This document shows positions 1-8,373 of a DNA stretch of 64,000 nucleotides, in pieces. Position 1 is the stretch's first letter; each line of letters begins with the position of its first letter. The DNA lies in NCBI RefSeq assembly GCF_047123305.1, contig NZ_CP138918.1, positions 3,410,001 through 3,474,000 on the forward strand, written 5' to 3'. This DNA comes from Thalassobius sp047123305 (GTDB taxonomy: Bacteria > Pseudomonadota > Alphaproteobacteria > Rhodobacterales > Rhodobacteraceae). The position numbers were made by a program, and so were the translations under genes. The notes below the pieces were generated by a model. That model was not told the DNA's origin, made no database searches, and was given only the letters and a program-made list of their open reading frames with translations.

Positions 1-774
1 TACCCCTTTGCAGGCGCCACCGCTTCGGTTGACTCCAACGCTCTGACCGCCATTGGTCGCTATGAGATCAACGAGAACTTCAGCGTCCATGCCGGTCTGC
101 GGGCTGTGCAGACCAAAGGTCAGGTGAACAACCTGCCGATTTCGCTGCCCGGCATCTACAACATGAGCACCGACACCCAGACCGACTACGGTTATCTGGT
201 TGGTGTGGCCTATGAGATCCCGGACATCGCGCTGCGTGCGGCGCTGACCTACAACTCCGAGGTCACCCATAACCTGAACCTCACCGAAGCGATTACCACG
301 GGTCTGGGCACCTCGACCTTCTCGACCCAGATGACCACCGTGATGCCGCAATCGGTGAACCTGGACTTCCAGACCGGTATTGCAGCCGATACCCTACTGA
401 TGGCGTCGGTCCGCTGGGTTGACTGGGGTGTCTTCGACATCACCCCCGCCGCACTGGGTGCCGCGCTGGTTGATTATGACAGCTCTACCACCACCTACTC
501 GCTGGGTGTGGGACGCAAGTTCAACGACATGCTGTCCGGCTCGGTCTCTGTTGGCTATGAGAAACCCGGCGGCGATCCGGTTGGCAACCTGGGCCCGACC
601 GACGGCAACACCTCGCTGGGCGTCGCCATGAAGTACAGCCTGAATGACAGTACCTCGGTGTCCGCAGGTGTGCGCCATATCTGGATCGGTGACGCAACCA
701 CCTCGACCATCGGTTCGACCTTTGCCGACAACACCGGCTGGGCCGCTGGGCTGAAGCTGAGCCACAGCTTCTAA
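1..774 (+). CDS. FadL/OMPP1-family outer-membrane transporter, 5' partial
   Basis: The reading frame is open from base 1, so the gene begins outside the window; only the last 257 residues are present. The visible part is a run of amphipathic, aromatic-rich beta strands (for example the stretch GLRAVQTKGQVNN and the end AAGLKLSHSF) with a terminal Phe, the usual signature of an outer-membrane beta barrel. The segments resembling MASVRWVDWGVFDITP and SAGVRHIWIGDA match the C-terminal half of the FadL/TodX long-chain fatty acid and hydrocarbon porins. A hairpin terminator follows. The barrel class is well supported; the substrate cannot be told. Confidence 0.85.
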   Translation, partial: YPFAGATASVDSNALTAIGRYEINENFSVHAGLRAVQTKGQVNNLPISLPGIYNMSTDTQTDYGYLVGVAYEIPDIALRAALTYNSEVTHNLNLTEAITTGLGTSTFSTQMTTVMPQSVNLDFQTGIAADTLLMASVRWVDWGVFDITPAALGAALVDYDSSTTTYSLGVGRKFNDMLSGSVSVGYEKPGGDPVGNLGPTDGNTSLGVAMKYSLNDSTSVSAGVRHIWIGDATTSTIGSTFADNTGWAAGLKLSHSF

Positions 775-800
775 AGACTGGTGAAGAAACAGGAAACGCT

Positions 801-830
801 GGGCAGTTCTGCAAAACTGCCCGGCTTTTC
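801..830 (+). terminator. Rho-independent terminator after the FadL-type gene
   Basis: An 8-bp inverted repeat (GGGCAGTT at 801-808, AACTGCCC at 815-822) with a 6-nt loop is followed by GGCTTTTCT. It lies 27 bp after the porin stop codon. Confidence 0.75.
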
Positions 831-880
831 TATGCCCGCCCGTCAGAGGATCAGAGCAGACACAGAGTGGACACAGGCCG

Positions 881-1654
881 CTAGATCTTCTCCGACATTT
901 TCAGCCGCGCATTCAGCGCCTGCTGATAGGCCTGTTTGGAGGCCACATCCTCACGCGCACGTTTGGCGTAGTAAATAAAGCCCAATGCGCGGCGCGATCG
1001 GGTTTTCGAGGTATTGGCGCCTGCCCAATGAACGGTCTTGGCGTGATGCATCAGGAAGGTGCCCGCCGGCCCCGGAAAACTGACCGTCGCGGCCTGATCC
1101 TCGGGTGTTCCAAAATCTCGCATCCCTTGCGAAAATCCTAACACTCCGCTTTGCCCATGGTCGCGAAACCCTACCTTGTGGGAGCCGCGCAGATAGTGGA
1201 TGCAGCCGTTTTCATGATCGACATCTTCTAGCGCCAACCAACCGGTTACCGCCTCGCACGGGTCGAGATGAAAAAACACGCCATCCTGATGCGGTGGCGT
1301 CGGCTGACCAATCCCCGCCGGCTTGTTGAAGTACTGCATATTCACCGGCACCACCTCATCCTGCAGCACCTCTTCGGCGATGCGACGTGCCGGGCCGTGC
1401 AGCATCATATCCTGGAAGTAACTGTCGTATTGATAGATTTTCTGCAGCTGTTTCAGCGTGTTGGGGTCGTTCTTGTCTTCGTAGTACACCTCAGAGGGCG
1501 GCATTGACGGAACCTGCTCCACGATAAAGTCTGTCAGCTTGTGGGTGATCTCATCGATCTCATCAGCGCTATAAAACGCATCGACATGAACATAGCCATC
1601 CCGATTGAAATCGTTCCGAAGGGTGGCGCTGTGTGGATTGGGATCAAAAGGCAT
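881..1654 (-). CDS. Phytanoyl-CoA dioxygenase (PhyH) family protein
   Basis: Predicted non-heme Fe(II)/2-oxoglutarate-dependent oxygenase of 257 residues. The iron triad is visible: H-x-D in the segment PPHQDGVFFHLDP, and the distal His in KTVHWAGAN, followed by the Arg of SRRALGF that usually binds 2-oxoglutarate. I start at the ATG giving MPFDPNPHS, because the 26 codons upstream look non-conserved and lie in the divergent promoter gap. It is transcribed away from an AraC regulator (start 1747), its likely controller. A second PhyH gene ends the nag operon at 21006. Substrate unknown; oxidative O-demethylation or hydroxylation of a sugar derivative is only a guess. Confidence 0.85.
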   Translation of the reverse strand: MPFDPNPHSATLRNDFNRDGYVHVDAFYSADEIDEITHKLTDFIVEQVPSMPPSEVYYEDKNDPNTLKQLQKIYQYDSYFQDMMLHGPARRIAEEVLQDEVVPVNMQYFNKPAGIGQPTPPHQDGVFFHLDPCEAVTGWLALEDVDHENGCIHYLRGSHKVGFRDHGQSGVLGFSQGMRDFGTPEDQAATVSFPGPAGTFLMHHAKTVHWAGANTSKTRSRRALGFIYYAKRAREDVASKQAYQQALNARLKMSEKI

Positions 1655-1746
1655 TTTCGGCGGCTCCGTCAGCTGTGTGTGAGGCTTCTGACGATACTTT
1701 TCACGGGCAGACCCCATTTTCCAATTGCCCAAATCGGTCCAAAAAT

Positions 1747-2517
1747 ATGAATATCGATTTCATGGTGCAATCCAATCTTCACATCCTTCGGCTCGACCGT
1801 GGCCGCTTCGATCACCGTTTCGCGGTCGGGCCTGCCCGTTGGCCGTTCTGGGATCTGCTCTGGGTCCATAGCGGCACCCTAACGCTAGAAATCGCCGGTA
1901 TTTCGCAGGAGATTACAGCTCCTGCTGGCATCTTGATCGCGCCAAACACAGCTTTTCACGGGCAGGCAAAACCCACCGCAGAGGCTTCAATTTGCCACTT
2001 CACATGGCATCATCCGGACATTTCTGCAGCACAAAGCTACGCCCTGCCCAACCTTTTGCACGGCGCGGATCTACAAAGCCTGGTGACGCTTCTGCAGACG
2101 TACGGCAAGCGCGGTGTGGACCACGGAATGCGGGCCAATCTGTTGCAGGTCATACTGGACGGTTTCCAACCTGCGCCGGATCCAGCACCAGTAAGCCGCA
2201 TTGATCAGGCCTGGCATGAGGCGGCAGAAAAACTGCAAGGGATACGCGGCTTGGTCGATGTTGCCGCCCTTGTCGGACTGTCTGAAAGCACCTTTCGGGC
2301 CGAACACCGCGCGCAGCATCAACGCCCAGCGGGCCAACATTTACAAAGGTTAAGGCTGCGGCGAGCAGAACAGCTGCTGCTCACCAGTGGCATGACGCTG
2401 CCCGAAGTGGCGGAAGCCGTCGGGTTCGCCCATGCCGAGAGCCTCTCGGCTGCCTTTTCCAAACGCTACGGGCTGCCCCCGGGTCGCTATCGCCGCCGCA
2501 AGCAAAGGATGGCGTAG
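1747..2517 (+). CDS. AraC-family transcriptional regulator
   Basis: 256-residue regulator with an N-terminal cupin-like sensing domain (about 1-110) and a C-terminal double helix-turn-helix. The second HTH contains the family pattern LPEVAEAVGFAHAESLSAAF followed by KRYGLPPGRYR. The open frame extends upstream, but the ATG at 1747 (MNIDFMVQS) starts the recognisable domain and leaves a 92-bp divergent gap to the PhyH gene. It probably senses a sugar or related compound and controls the divergent PhyH gene and perhaps the sulfatase/nan genes; that is inference from position. Confidence 0.88.
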   Translation: MNIDFMVQSNLHILRLDRGRFDHRFAVGPARWPFWDLLWVHSGTLTLEIAGISQEITAPAGILIAPNTAFHGQAKPTAEASICHFTWHHPDISAAQSYALPNLLHGADLQSLVTLLQTYGKRGVDHGMRANLLQVILDGFQPAPDPAPVSRIDQAWHEAAEKLQGIRGLVDVAALVGLSESTFRAEHRAQHQRPAGQHLQRLRLRRAEQLLLTSGMTLPEVAEAVGFAHAESLSAAFSKRYGLPPGRYRRRKQRMA

Positions 2518-2539
2518 AGGCCTGTGTCGACGCCGAACA

Positions 2540-3442
2540 TTATGCAGCTCCGGCGGTGCGCAAGACACAGCGAAATCCAAGGTGATTTGTTGCCGATCGC
2601 GCTTCTTGCGGGCTGCGCGCGGTCGCACGGTAGCGGCGACAATAACTGGGTGCGCAGAGGAAAGAGCCACCTTTAACCACATAGGTTTCCCCCGCTGCAA
2701 CAGCGCGCGCGGGGGTGCAGCAGGCATGGTTTTCAGCATGAGAGCCAAAGCGCGAAGCCGTCCACTCCCAAACGTTCCCGATCATATTGTAAAGCCCATA
2801 GGCATTGGCGCGCCCTGCGCGTGCGGACCAGCTCAGAACGTCACCTTTGTGATTGTTTAAAAAGGGAAAGTCTCCCTGCCAGGTATTTGCAATCACCTGA
2901 CCCTCAGGCATCAATTCATCCCCCCAAGGCCAGGCAGTTGCCACCCCGGATCGGGCCGCAAACTCCCATTCCTTTTCTGTCGGTAGCGCCTTGCCTGCCC
3001 ACTGGGCATAGGCCGATGCATCAGCGTGGGAGACCTGTACAACAGGGTGATCCCACCGCCCCCGCAAGGTCGAACCAGATCCTTCGGGGGCGGCCCAATA
3101 CGCACCGGGCACAAACCGCCACCATTGGCGAAAATCATGCAATGGCACGGGCCCGTCGGTCTTGGTAAAGACTAATCCGCCAGGCAAATACGCCTCTGGC
3201 GGTAGGTCTGGTGCGAGGGCTGGATCAAGCGATCGTTCTGCTTCGGTGACATAGCCCGTGGCCCGCACAAATGCTGCGAATTCGGCATTGGTGACGGTGC
3301 CTACATCCATCGCAAAGGGCCGGACCGAGGTGGTAAACGCGGGCGCCTCTTCCGGGTAATGATGGTTACTGCCCATCACAAATTCGCCGCCACGCAGCGG
3401 CACCATTCCAGCAATTTCAACGCCAGCGTCGTTCATTCCCAC
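2540..3442 (-). CDS. Formylglycine-generating enzyme (sulfatase-modifying factor)
   Basis: 300-residue FGE-sulfatase-domain protein. It starts with the family opening GGEFVMGSNHHYPEEAP, has WGDELMP and NVWEWTASRF in the middle, and near the end carries KGGSFLCAPSYCRRYR. The two cysteines spaced C-x4-C match the catalytic pair of true FGEs (Cys336/Cys341 in human SUMF1), so this should be an active maturase that converts the sulfatase CxPSR cysteine to formylglycine, rather than one of the many catalytically dead homologues. The start overlaps the end of the upstream sulfatase by 10 bp, so the two are co-translated. No signal peptide: maturation happens in the cytoplasm. Confidence 0.92.
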   Translation of the reverse strand: MGMNDAGVEIAGMVPLRGGEFVMGSNHHYPEEAPAFTTSVRPFAMDVGTVTNAEFAAFVRATGYVTEAERSLDPALAPDLPPEAYLPGGLVFTKTDGPVPLHDFRQWWRFVPGAYWAAPEGSGSTLRGRWDHPVVQVSHADASAYAQWAGKALPTEKEWEFAARSGVATAWPWGDELMPEGQVIANTWQGDFPFLNNHKGDVLSWSARAGRANAYGLYNMIGNVWEWTASRFGSHAENHACCTPARAVAAGETYVVKGGSFLCAPSYCRRYRATARSPQEARSATNHLGFRCVLRTAGAA

Positions 3443-4896
3443 CCCTGGACAAAGCCACGATCACCTTCGATCACCCCCAGGTCAGACTTCAGGTTCGCGC
3501 AGTCTTCCACAAAGGCCTCAAGCTTGGCTTTTAAGGCCTCGAACTCCGTGTCGAGGGGCGGCATACCTTCATTGGTGAGGTTGTGCAGCTCTTTAGGGTC
3601 ACAGGCCAGATCATAGGCTTCATCACCATTGTCGGGATCACAGATATAGGCCCGATCCTTGGTGCGAACAGTGTGGGTGAGGCTGGCATGGCGGCCGGAT
3701 TCTGGCATGCCTGAGGGCCAGCTAGTGCCGATAAAACCGTGGTAGTCGCCGATCTGTGCAAAGACCGAATCCCGCAATGGCTCGGCGTGACCGCCACGGA
3801 CCCAGGGCAGCAGCGAATGCCCCTGATTGCGCGGCGCGGTGACACCGGCCATGTCAAGGATGGTCGGGAACAGATCCACGGTGCTGACCAGATCCTCAAT
3901 CCGCCGTGGCCCGGGCTCCCCCGCGCCTTTCGGCGGCACAATCACCATCGGGACATGCAGCAGGCAGCCATATAGGGATTCCGATTTGTTAAAGAGCCCC
4001 TTCTCACCGGTATAGTCACCATGATCCGAGCCGAGGATGATCCAGGTGTTCTCAAGCAGCCCTTTTTCTTCCAAAGCGCTGTGCAGGCGGGACATCTCAT
4101 CGTCGATATAGCGGATCATGCCGTAGTAGACCGCCAGCACTTTGCGAAAATCCGCCTCCGAGCCCAGTGCGGTGCCAACATCTTTGCGCGCTTTGGCCTG
4201 CCACGCCGGCAGATCATTCGGATCCCCCGCCTCAGGCAGGGTCAGACTGTCGGGATCATACATCGTGTCATAGGGGCGCGGCACAAAATAGGGCGGGTGC
4301 GGATCGTCATAGGCCAGATGCAGAAAAAACGGGCGGCCCGAGGCCTCGGCCTGGTCGAGCATACGCAGGGCGCGGTCGGTCAGCAGCGCTGAGTTGCCCT
4401 CGGGTGCGTCGCACTCAATGGTGCCGGAGGACCAGGCAACGTCTTTGCGGCCGGATTTGATATGCGCGATCCAACTGTCAAACAGGGGGCCGCGTTCATG
4501 CATCGGGGCCTGTTCATGCCAGCCGCGGCAAAGGTTACGTTCGGGCTCATAATGTCCTAGCGCAGCGGTGTAGTACCCAGCCTGCTGCAACAGTTCCGCC
4601 AACTGCGGCACGTTGAAGGCCACGCGATTCTGGTGGCAGGTTGCCCCGTGGACCTGCGGAAACAGTCCGGTATGGACGGAGGCGCGCGATGGTGTGCAGA
4701 TCGGGGCAGCGGAATAGGCGTGATCAAACACCCAGCCTGCGGCGGCCAGCTGATCGCAATAGGGCATTTCGATCTCATCATTGCCCATAAACGACATGGC
4801 CGCAGCTTTGGCCTGATCAAACATCAGGTAAACGATATTGGGCGCCGTTTCAGGCGCCCCTTTGGTCTGGTTGTTCTGTGGGGTCGAAGCGGTCAT
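3433..4896 (-). CDS. Type I sulfatase (cysteine type)
   Basis: Alkaline-phosphatase-superfamily sulfatase of 487 residues. The maturation motif C-T-P-S-R lies in APICTPSRASVHTGLFP, metal-binding segments NIVYLMFDQ and ILGSDHGDYTGEKG are present, and GLFNKSESLYG precedes the C-terminal domain. The upstream TTG-type extension is unlikely; the ATG giving MTASTPQ begins 5 bp after the nanA stop. No signal peptide is visible, so the substrate must be imported first. Order nanA-sulfatase-FGE with a 10-bp overlap to the FGE indicates one operon. In a sialic-acid locus a sulfated sialic acid or sulfated glycan fragment is the natural candidate substrate. Confidence 0.93.
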   Translation of the reverse strand: MTASTPQNNQTKGAPETAPNIVYLMFDQAKAAAMSFMGNDEIEMPYCDQLAAAGWVFDHAYSAAPICTPSRASVHTGLFPQVHGATCHQNRVAFNVPQLAELLQQAGYYTAALGHYEPERNLCRGWHEQAPMHERGPLFDSWIAHIKSGRKDVAWSSGTIECDAPEGNSALLTDRALRMLDQAEASGRPFFLHLAYDDPHPPYFVPRPYDTMYDPDSLTLPEAGDPNDLPAWQAKARKDVGTALGSEADFRKVLAVYYGMIRYIDDEMSRLHSALEEKGLLENTWIILGSDHGDYTGEKGLFNKSESLYGCLLHVPMVIVPPKGAGEPGPRRIEDLVSTVDLFPTILDMAGVTAPRNQGHSLLPWVRGGHAEPLRDSVFAQIGDYHGFIGTSWPSGMPESGRHASLTHTVRTKDRAYICDPDNGDEAYDLACDPKELHNLTNEGMPPLDTEFEALKAKLEAFVEDCANLKSDLGVIEGDRGFVQGWE

Positions 4897-4900
4897 GGGG

Positions 4901-5809
4901 TCAGTCCAGCGCCTTGGCTGCACCGTTGCCCAGCGACAGGTTCACCGACTCCATCCATGCGTCGAGCTCCTTAGCCCCTGCGGCTGAAACAGGCGAGAAC
5001 GGCGCGCGCACTGACCCAACCGGCACGCCCAGACGGTTCAGGCAGTGTTTCAGGCCCGGAACAACACCGGCCCGCAGCAGAATCGCGATGAAGTCATTGG
5101 CCATACGCTGTGCCCGGCGGGCACGGTCGACATCCCCGGCTGCAATCGCGGTTTCAACGGCCAAGTAAAGATCGCCGATCAGGTTATAGGTGGATCCGAT
5201 GCCGCCATCTGCCCCGGCGGCGGCTGCGCCGATAAACATCTCATCGGTGCCGAAATAGAGCTTTTTCTCGGGCGCGGCCTTCTTCAACTCGCCAAACTGG
5301 AACAGATCCTGGGCGGTGTATTTCACCCCAGCGATGCGGGGATCTTCCATCAATTCCAACAGTTTCTCTGTCGACAGATCGGTGCCCGACAGCGCCGGAA
5401 TATTGTAGATAATCAGCGGCAGACCGGAGGCATCGGCAATTGCGGTGTAATAGGCAACGATGTCCTCATAGCGGTGTTTATAGTAGTAGGGCGGCACGGC
5501 GGATACGGCGTCATAGCCTTTTTCACCTGCCAGTTCTGCCAGAGCCACAGCTTCGCGGGTCGAGGCGGCGCCAACATGGGCAATCAAGGTGGTTTTGCCC
5601 GCCGCATGGTCGGCCAGCGCGGTCAGAACCTCGGCCCGTTCTTCACGCGATTGCAGAACACTTTCGCCTGTAGAACCAGACGCATAGAGCCCGTGGACAC
5701 CACGCGACAGGATATGGTCAACCAAAACGCCGACATTTTCCGGCGCCACATCCCCTTGGTCATTCATGGGGGTAAGCATGGCTGCAAAGACTGAACCGTT
5801 GATATTCAT
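4901..5809 (-). CDS. nanA: N-acetylneuraminate lyase
   Basis: 302-residue TIM-barrel class I aldolase of the DapA/NanA family. The sialate signature is strong: ASGSTGESVLQS near residue 43, YYYKH, the NIPALSG segment with the catalytic Tyr before it, the Schiff-base Lys in GVKYTAQDLFQ, and AGADGGIGSTYNLIG. DapA proteins lack the NIPALSG and GGIGSTYN combination typical of NanA. The enzyme cleaves Neu5Ac to ManNAc and pyruvate. It is transcribed divergently from a GntR regulator at 5983 with a palindromic operator between, and heads the nanA-sulfatase-FGE operon. nanK and nanE downstream complete the pathway. Confidence 0.92.
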   Translation of the reverse strand: MNINGSVFAAMLTPMNDQGDVAPENVGVLVDHILSRGVHGLYASGSTGESVLQSREERAEVLTALADHAAGKTTLIAHVGAASTREAVALAELAGEKGYDAVSAVPPYYYKHRYEDIVAYYTAIADASGLPLIIYNIPALSGTDLSTEKLLELMEDPRIAGVKYTAQDLFQFGELKKAAPEKKLYFGTDEMFIGAAAAGADGGIGSTYNLIGDLYLAVETAIAAGDVDRARRAQRMANDFIAILLRAGVVPGLKHCLNRLGVPVGSVRAPFSPVSAAGAKELDAWMESVNLSLGNGAAKALD

Positions 5810-5906
5810 AGATTTTCCTTAGTTTTCACGGGGCCTTGGTTGCGAAACCCCCTTGGGATTCGCACCAAAATGCGTCATCATCTCCTTATTGGTGGGCCAC
5901 AAATTA

Positions 5907-5924
5907 TTTTTGGTCAACCAAAAA
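5907..5924. promoter_or_regulatory. Palindromic GntR/FadR-type operator
   Basis: A perfect inverted repeat, TTTTTGGT-CA-ACCAAAAA, lies in the divergent gap between nanA and the GntR gene. TGGT/ACCA half-sites are typical of FadR-subfamily GntR regulators. A weaker related element (TTGGTGGGCCACAA, 5889-5902) lies just upstream. The site is placed to repress both directions; binding is inferred. Confidence 0.7.
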
Positions 5925-5982
5925 GAAAAAAGTAGACACCAAAATAGAATCGCGGCTAACCTTTGGCCACGAGGAGGACACA

Positions 5983-6729
5983 ATGGCTGAAGACATGACG
6001 GCTACTGACATCGCAAATCACATTGCATCGGATGTGCATTCCGGCACCTATGCGGCCGGGGCCATGCTGCCCGCTGAAAGAGATTTGTGTGAACGCTTCG
6101 GCGTTGGCCGCAATGTTGTGCGTGAGGCCCTGACCATCCTGCATGGTCGTGGTCTTACCACTCAGGAAAAGGGCAAACGCCCCCGTGTTGTTGTTCCATC
6201 CCTGACGAAAGTCATGGAAGGGGTTGGCGAGACGGCTCAGTTCTTCTTCTCGGGGAGTGAAGGTTTGGCACATCTGGAACAGGCCCGCCTGTTTCTGGAA
6301 ACCAGCATGCTGCGCTACACAACGGTCCATGCAACCAATGCGCAGATTGCAAAAATGCTCGAAGCGATCGAGGCCTGTGAGGCAAATCTCGATAACGTCG
6401 AGGCCTTCCGCGATGCAGATGTTCAGTTTCACCGGGTCCTCGCTGAGGTGCCGGGAAACCCCATCTTTATCGCCCTGCACGACACTTTCGTTGAGAAATT
6501 GATGAAAAACCGTGCGGTTCTGCCGGACTTCCCCGACCGAAACCGCGCCAGCAACGCAGAACACCGGGCCATTGTCTCGGCGATTCTGGACAAGGACGCC
6601 GACAAGGCGGTCGAAACGCTGACGCGACATCTGACACGGAACTACGGCACCTACTTCCGGATCGCACTTGATGTCGGTCCTGAGGCAGGCGCCCGTCTGA
6701 AGTCTGCTATCCAGGAGGAGGAAGCATAA
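5983..6729 (+). CDS. GntR-family (FadR subfamily) transcriptional regulator
   Basis: 248 residues. The N-terminal winged helix contains MLPAERDLCERFGVGRNVVREAL, and an all-helical FCD-type effector domain follows with the metal-site pattern D(A)DVQFHR and later NAEHRAIVSAI. The open frame extends upstream, but the ATG at 5983 has a strong Shine-Dalgarno (GAGGAGG at 5971-5977) and starts the HTH domain. The stop codon shares one base with the next start (TAATG at 6727), so it is the first gene of the transporter operon. It is probably a NanR-like repressor of sialic-acid genes; the effector is not known. Confidence 0.9.
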   Translation: MAEDMTATDIANHIASDVHSGTYAAGAMLPAERDLCERFGVGRNVVREALTILHGRGLTTQEKGKRPRVVVPSLTKVMEGVGETAQFFFSGSEGLAHLEQARLFLETSMLRYTTVHATNAQIAKMLEAIEACEANLDNVEAFRDADVQFHRVLAEVPGNPIFIALHDTFVEKLMKNRAVLPDFPDRNRASNAEHRAIVSAILDKDADKAVETLTRHLTRNYGTYFRIALDVGPEAGARLKSAIQEEEA

Positions 6730-8300
6730 TGAACAAGTTGTTTGGTATGGCCATTGCAGCCGCGGTCGGGATGACCTCGACCTTTGCCTATGCGGAACGG
6801 GCCAACCAGCTGTCCGACGAACGTGTGCGTCAGGCGATTGCCTATGCAATCGACATGGACACCATCGTCGACACCCTTTTTGAGGGCAAAGCGATTGTTG
6901 CGGATTCGATGATCCCCAACGGCAGCTTCAAGGCCGAAGGCCTGAACGCCTACGCCTATGACCCTGAAAAGGCCCGCGCGCTGCTGAAAGACGCAGGCTG
7001 GGATGACAGCCAGGTTCTGGACGTTGTTTATTACTACGGGGACCAGCTGACCGCTGACCTGATGGTCGCGATGCAGGCCTACCTGGGTGACGTGGGCATT
7101 CAGATGACCTACCGCAAGCTGGAAGGTGACGTGGGTGGCCAGCTGAGCGTTCTGCCAACCGCCGAAGACACTTCGGGCATCGAATGGGACATTGCCTATG
7201 GTGCAAAAGCGGCGCTGGCGCTGCAGGAGTACTATAATGGCTATAAATCCGGCTCCAGCTCCTACGTGCCCGGCGACGCGGATCGGGATGCGCTGATCCA
7301 GCGGATCAACGCCTCGGCGGATCCAGCCGTTCAGGCCGATGCGTTCAAAGACTTCGAGCGTTTTGAAAACACCAAACTGTCGGACATCCCGCTCTATTAT
7401 CAGCAGCTGTTCATCTATGAATCAGCCCGCATGAGCCGCAACGGCGGCCAGTATGGCAACGACCAGTTCAACTACGACTGGGGCATTGCAAACTGGACAG
7501 TAGAACCGGACGCCAACGGCAAAGAGGTGCTTTACACCAACACCGCGCCGGCACAGTTCTTTGAACATCCCTGGTTGAACCCTGGCATCTATGTTTTCTC
7601 GAAAATCGGCCTAGACCGCCTGCTGACCGCAAATGGGTCGCTTGCGCCGACCGAAGGCCAGCTGGCCGAGGACTTCTCGGTGTCTGACGATGGTCTGACC
7701 ATCACCTTCGATCTGAAGGACGGCCTGACCTGGCATGACGGTGCGCCGCTGACCTCTGAGGACGTGCTGTGGTCGATCGAGACCGCCAAAACCGTGCCCG
7801 GCATCAACGCTGTGTTCCAGTCGACCTTCGACGCGATCGAGAGCATGTCGGCAGAGGGTGACGTAATCACGCTGAACATGAGCCAGCTGGACCCGAACGT
7901 CTTCTTGACCTTCAGCCAGTTTGCGCCGCTGCCCAAGCACCTTCTGGACGGTGTGAACCCGGCCGAATTCCAGCAGCACCCCTACTGGCAGAACCCTGTT
8001 GGTTCCGGCCCGTATAAGATCGCCGAAGTGCAAATGAACGACTATGTGCGTTTTGTACCCTTCGCCGAGCACCATGGTGGTGAAGCCAACATCGACGAAA
8101 TCGTCGCCTTCCCCAGCGGTGAAAACGACGGCAACGTTGTGACCAATGCCGCTTCGGGGCGTCTGGACTTTGGTTTCACCAAATCGGTGGCGGATGTGGC
8201 CTCGCTGGAAGCAATGGATCACATGAAGATCGTTCCGGCAGACATCCCCTACACCCGCTCGCTGCGCATCAACGCCTTCCCGAAGGCCGCCAGCAAGTAA
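6729..8300 (+). CDS. Dpp/Opp-type ABC solute-binding protein, circularly permuted
   Basis: 523 residues with a signal peptide (about 1-22, cleavage after AYA). The family is SBP_bac_5, but the domain order is inverted. Residues about 28-261 (LSDERVRQAIAYAIDMDTIV... to GIANWTVEPD) are the part that normally ends such proteins. Residues about 264-523 (from EVLYTNTAP, then LAEDFSVSDDGLTITFDLKD, WHDGAPLTSEDV and GSGPYKI, ending RSLRINAFPKAASK) are the part that normally begins them. The protein's last residues would join its first mature residues exactly as in a standard homologue. Total length is normal, so this is a circular permutation, not a duplication. It is the probable binding protein of a sialic-acid importer related in type to the Haemophilus ducreyi Sat system; ligand inferred from context. 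Confidence 0.9.
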   Translation: MNKLFGMAIAAAVGMTSTFAYAERANQLSDERVRQAIAYAIDMDTIVDTLFEGKAIVADSMIPNGSFKAEGLNAYAYDPEKARALLKDAGWDDSQVLDVVYYYGDQLTADLMVAMQAYLGDVGIQMTYRKLEGDVGGQLSVLPTAEDTSGIEWDIAYGAKAALALQEYYNGYKSGSSSYVPGDADRDALIQRINASADPAVQADAFKDFERFENTKLSDIPLYYQQLFIYESARMSRNGGQYGNDQFNYDWGIANWTVEPDANGKEVLYTNTAPAQFFEHPWLNPGIYVFSKIGLDRLLTANGSLAPTEGQLAEDFSVSDDGLTITFDLKDGLTWHDGAPLTSEDVLWSIETAKTVPGINAVFQSTFDAIESMSAEGDVITLNMSQLDPNVFLTFSQFAPLPKHLLDGVNPAEFQQHPYWQNPVGSGPYKIAEVQMNDYVRFVPFAEHHGGEANIDEIVAFPSGENDGNVVTNAASGRLDFGFTKSVADVASLEAMDHMKIVPADIPYTRSLRINAFPKAASK

Positions 8301-8321
8301 GCACGCCTAAACGGACCCCAC

Positions 8322-8349
8322 CTCGCAGCCCCTCACGGGGGGCTGCGAG
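8322..8349 (+). terminator. Intercistronic hairpin after the solute-binding protein gene
   Basis: An 11-bp inverted repeat (CTCGCAGCCCC at 8322-8332, GGGGCTGCGAG at 8339-8349) has no T tract behind it. Such hairpins after binding-protein genes usually stabilise the upstream mRNA and lower expression of the permease genes. Confidence 0.6.
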
Positions 8350-8373
8350 ACACTCTGACCAAGAGCACCCCTC

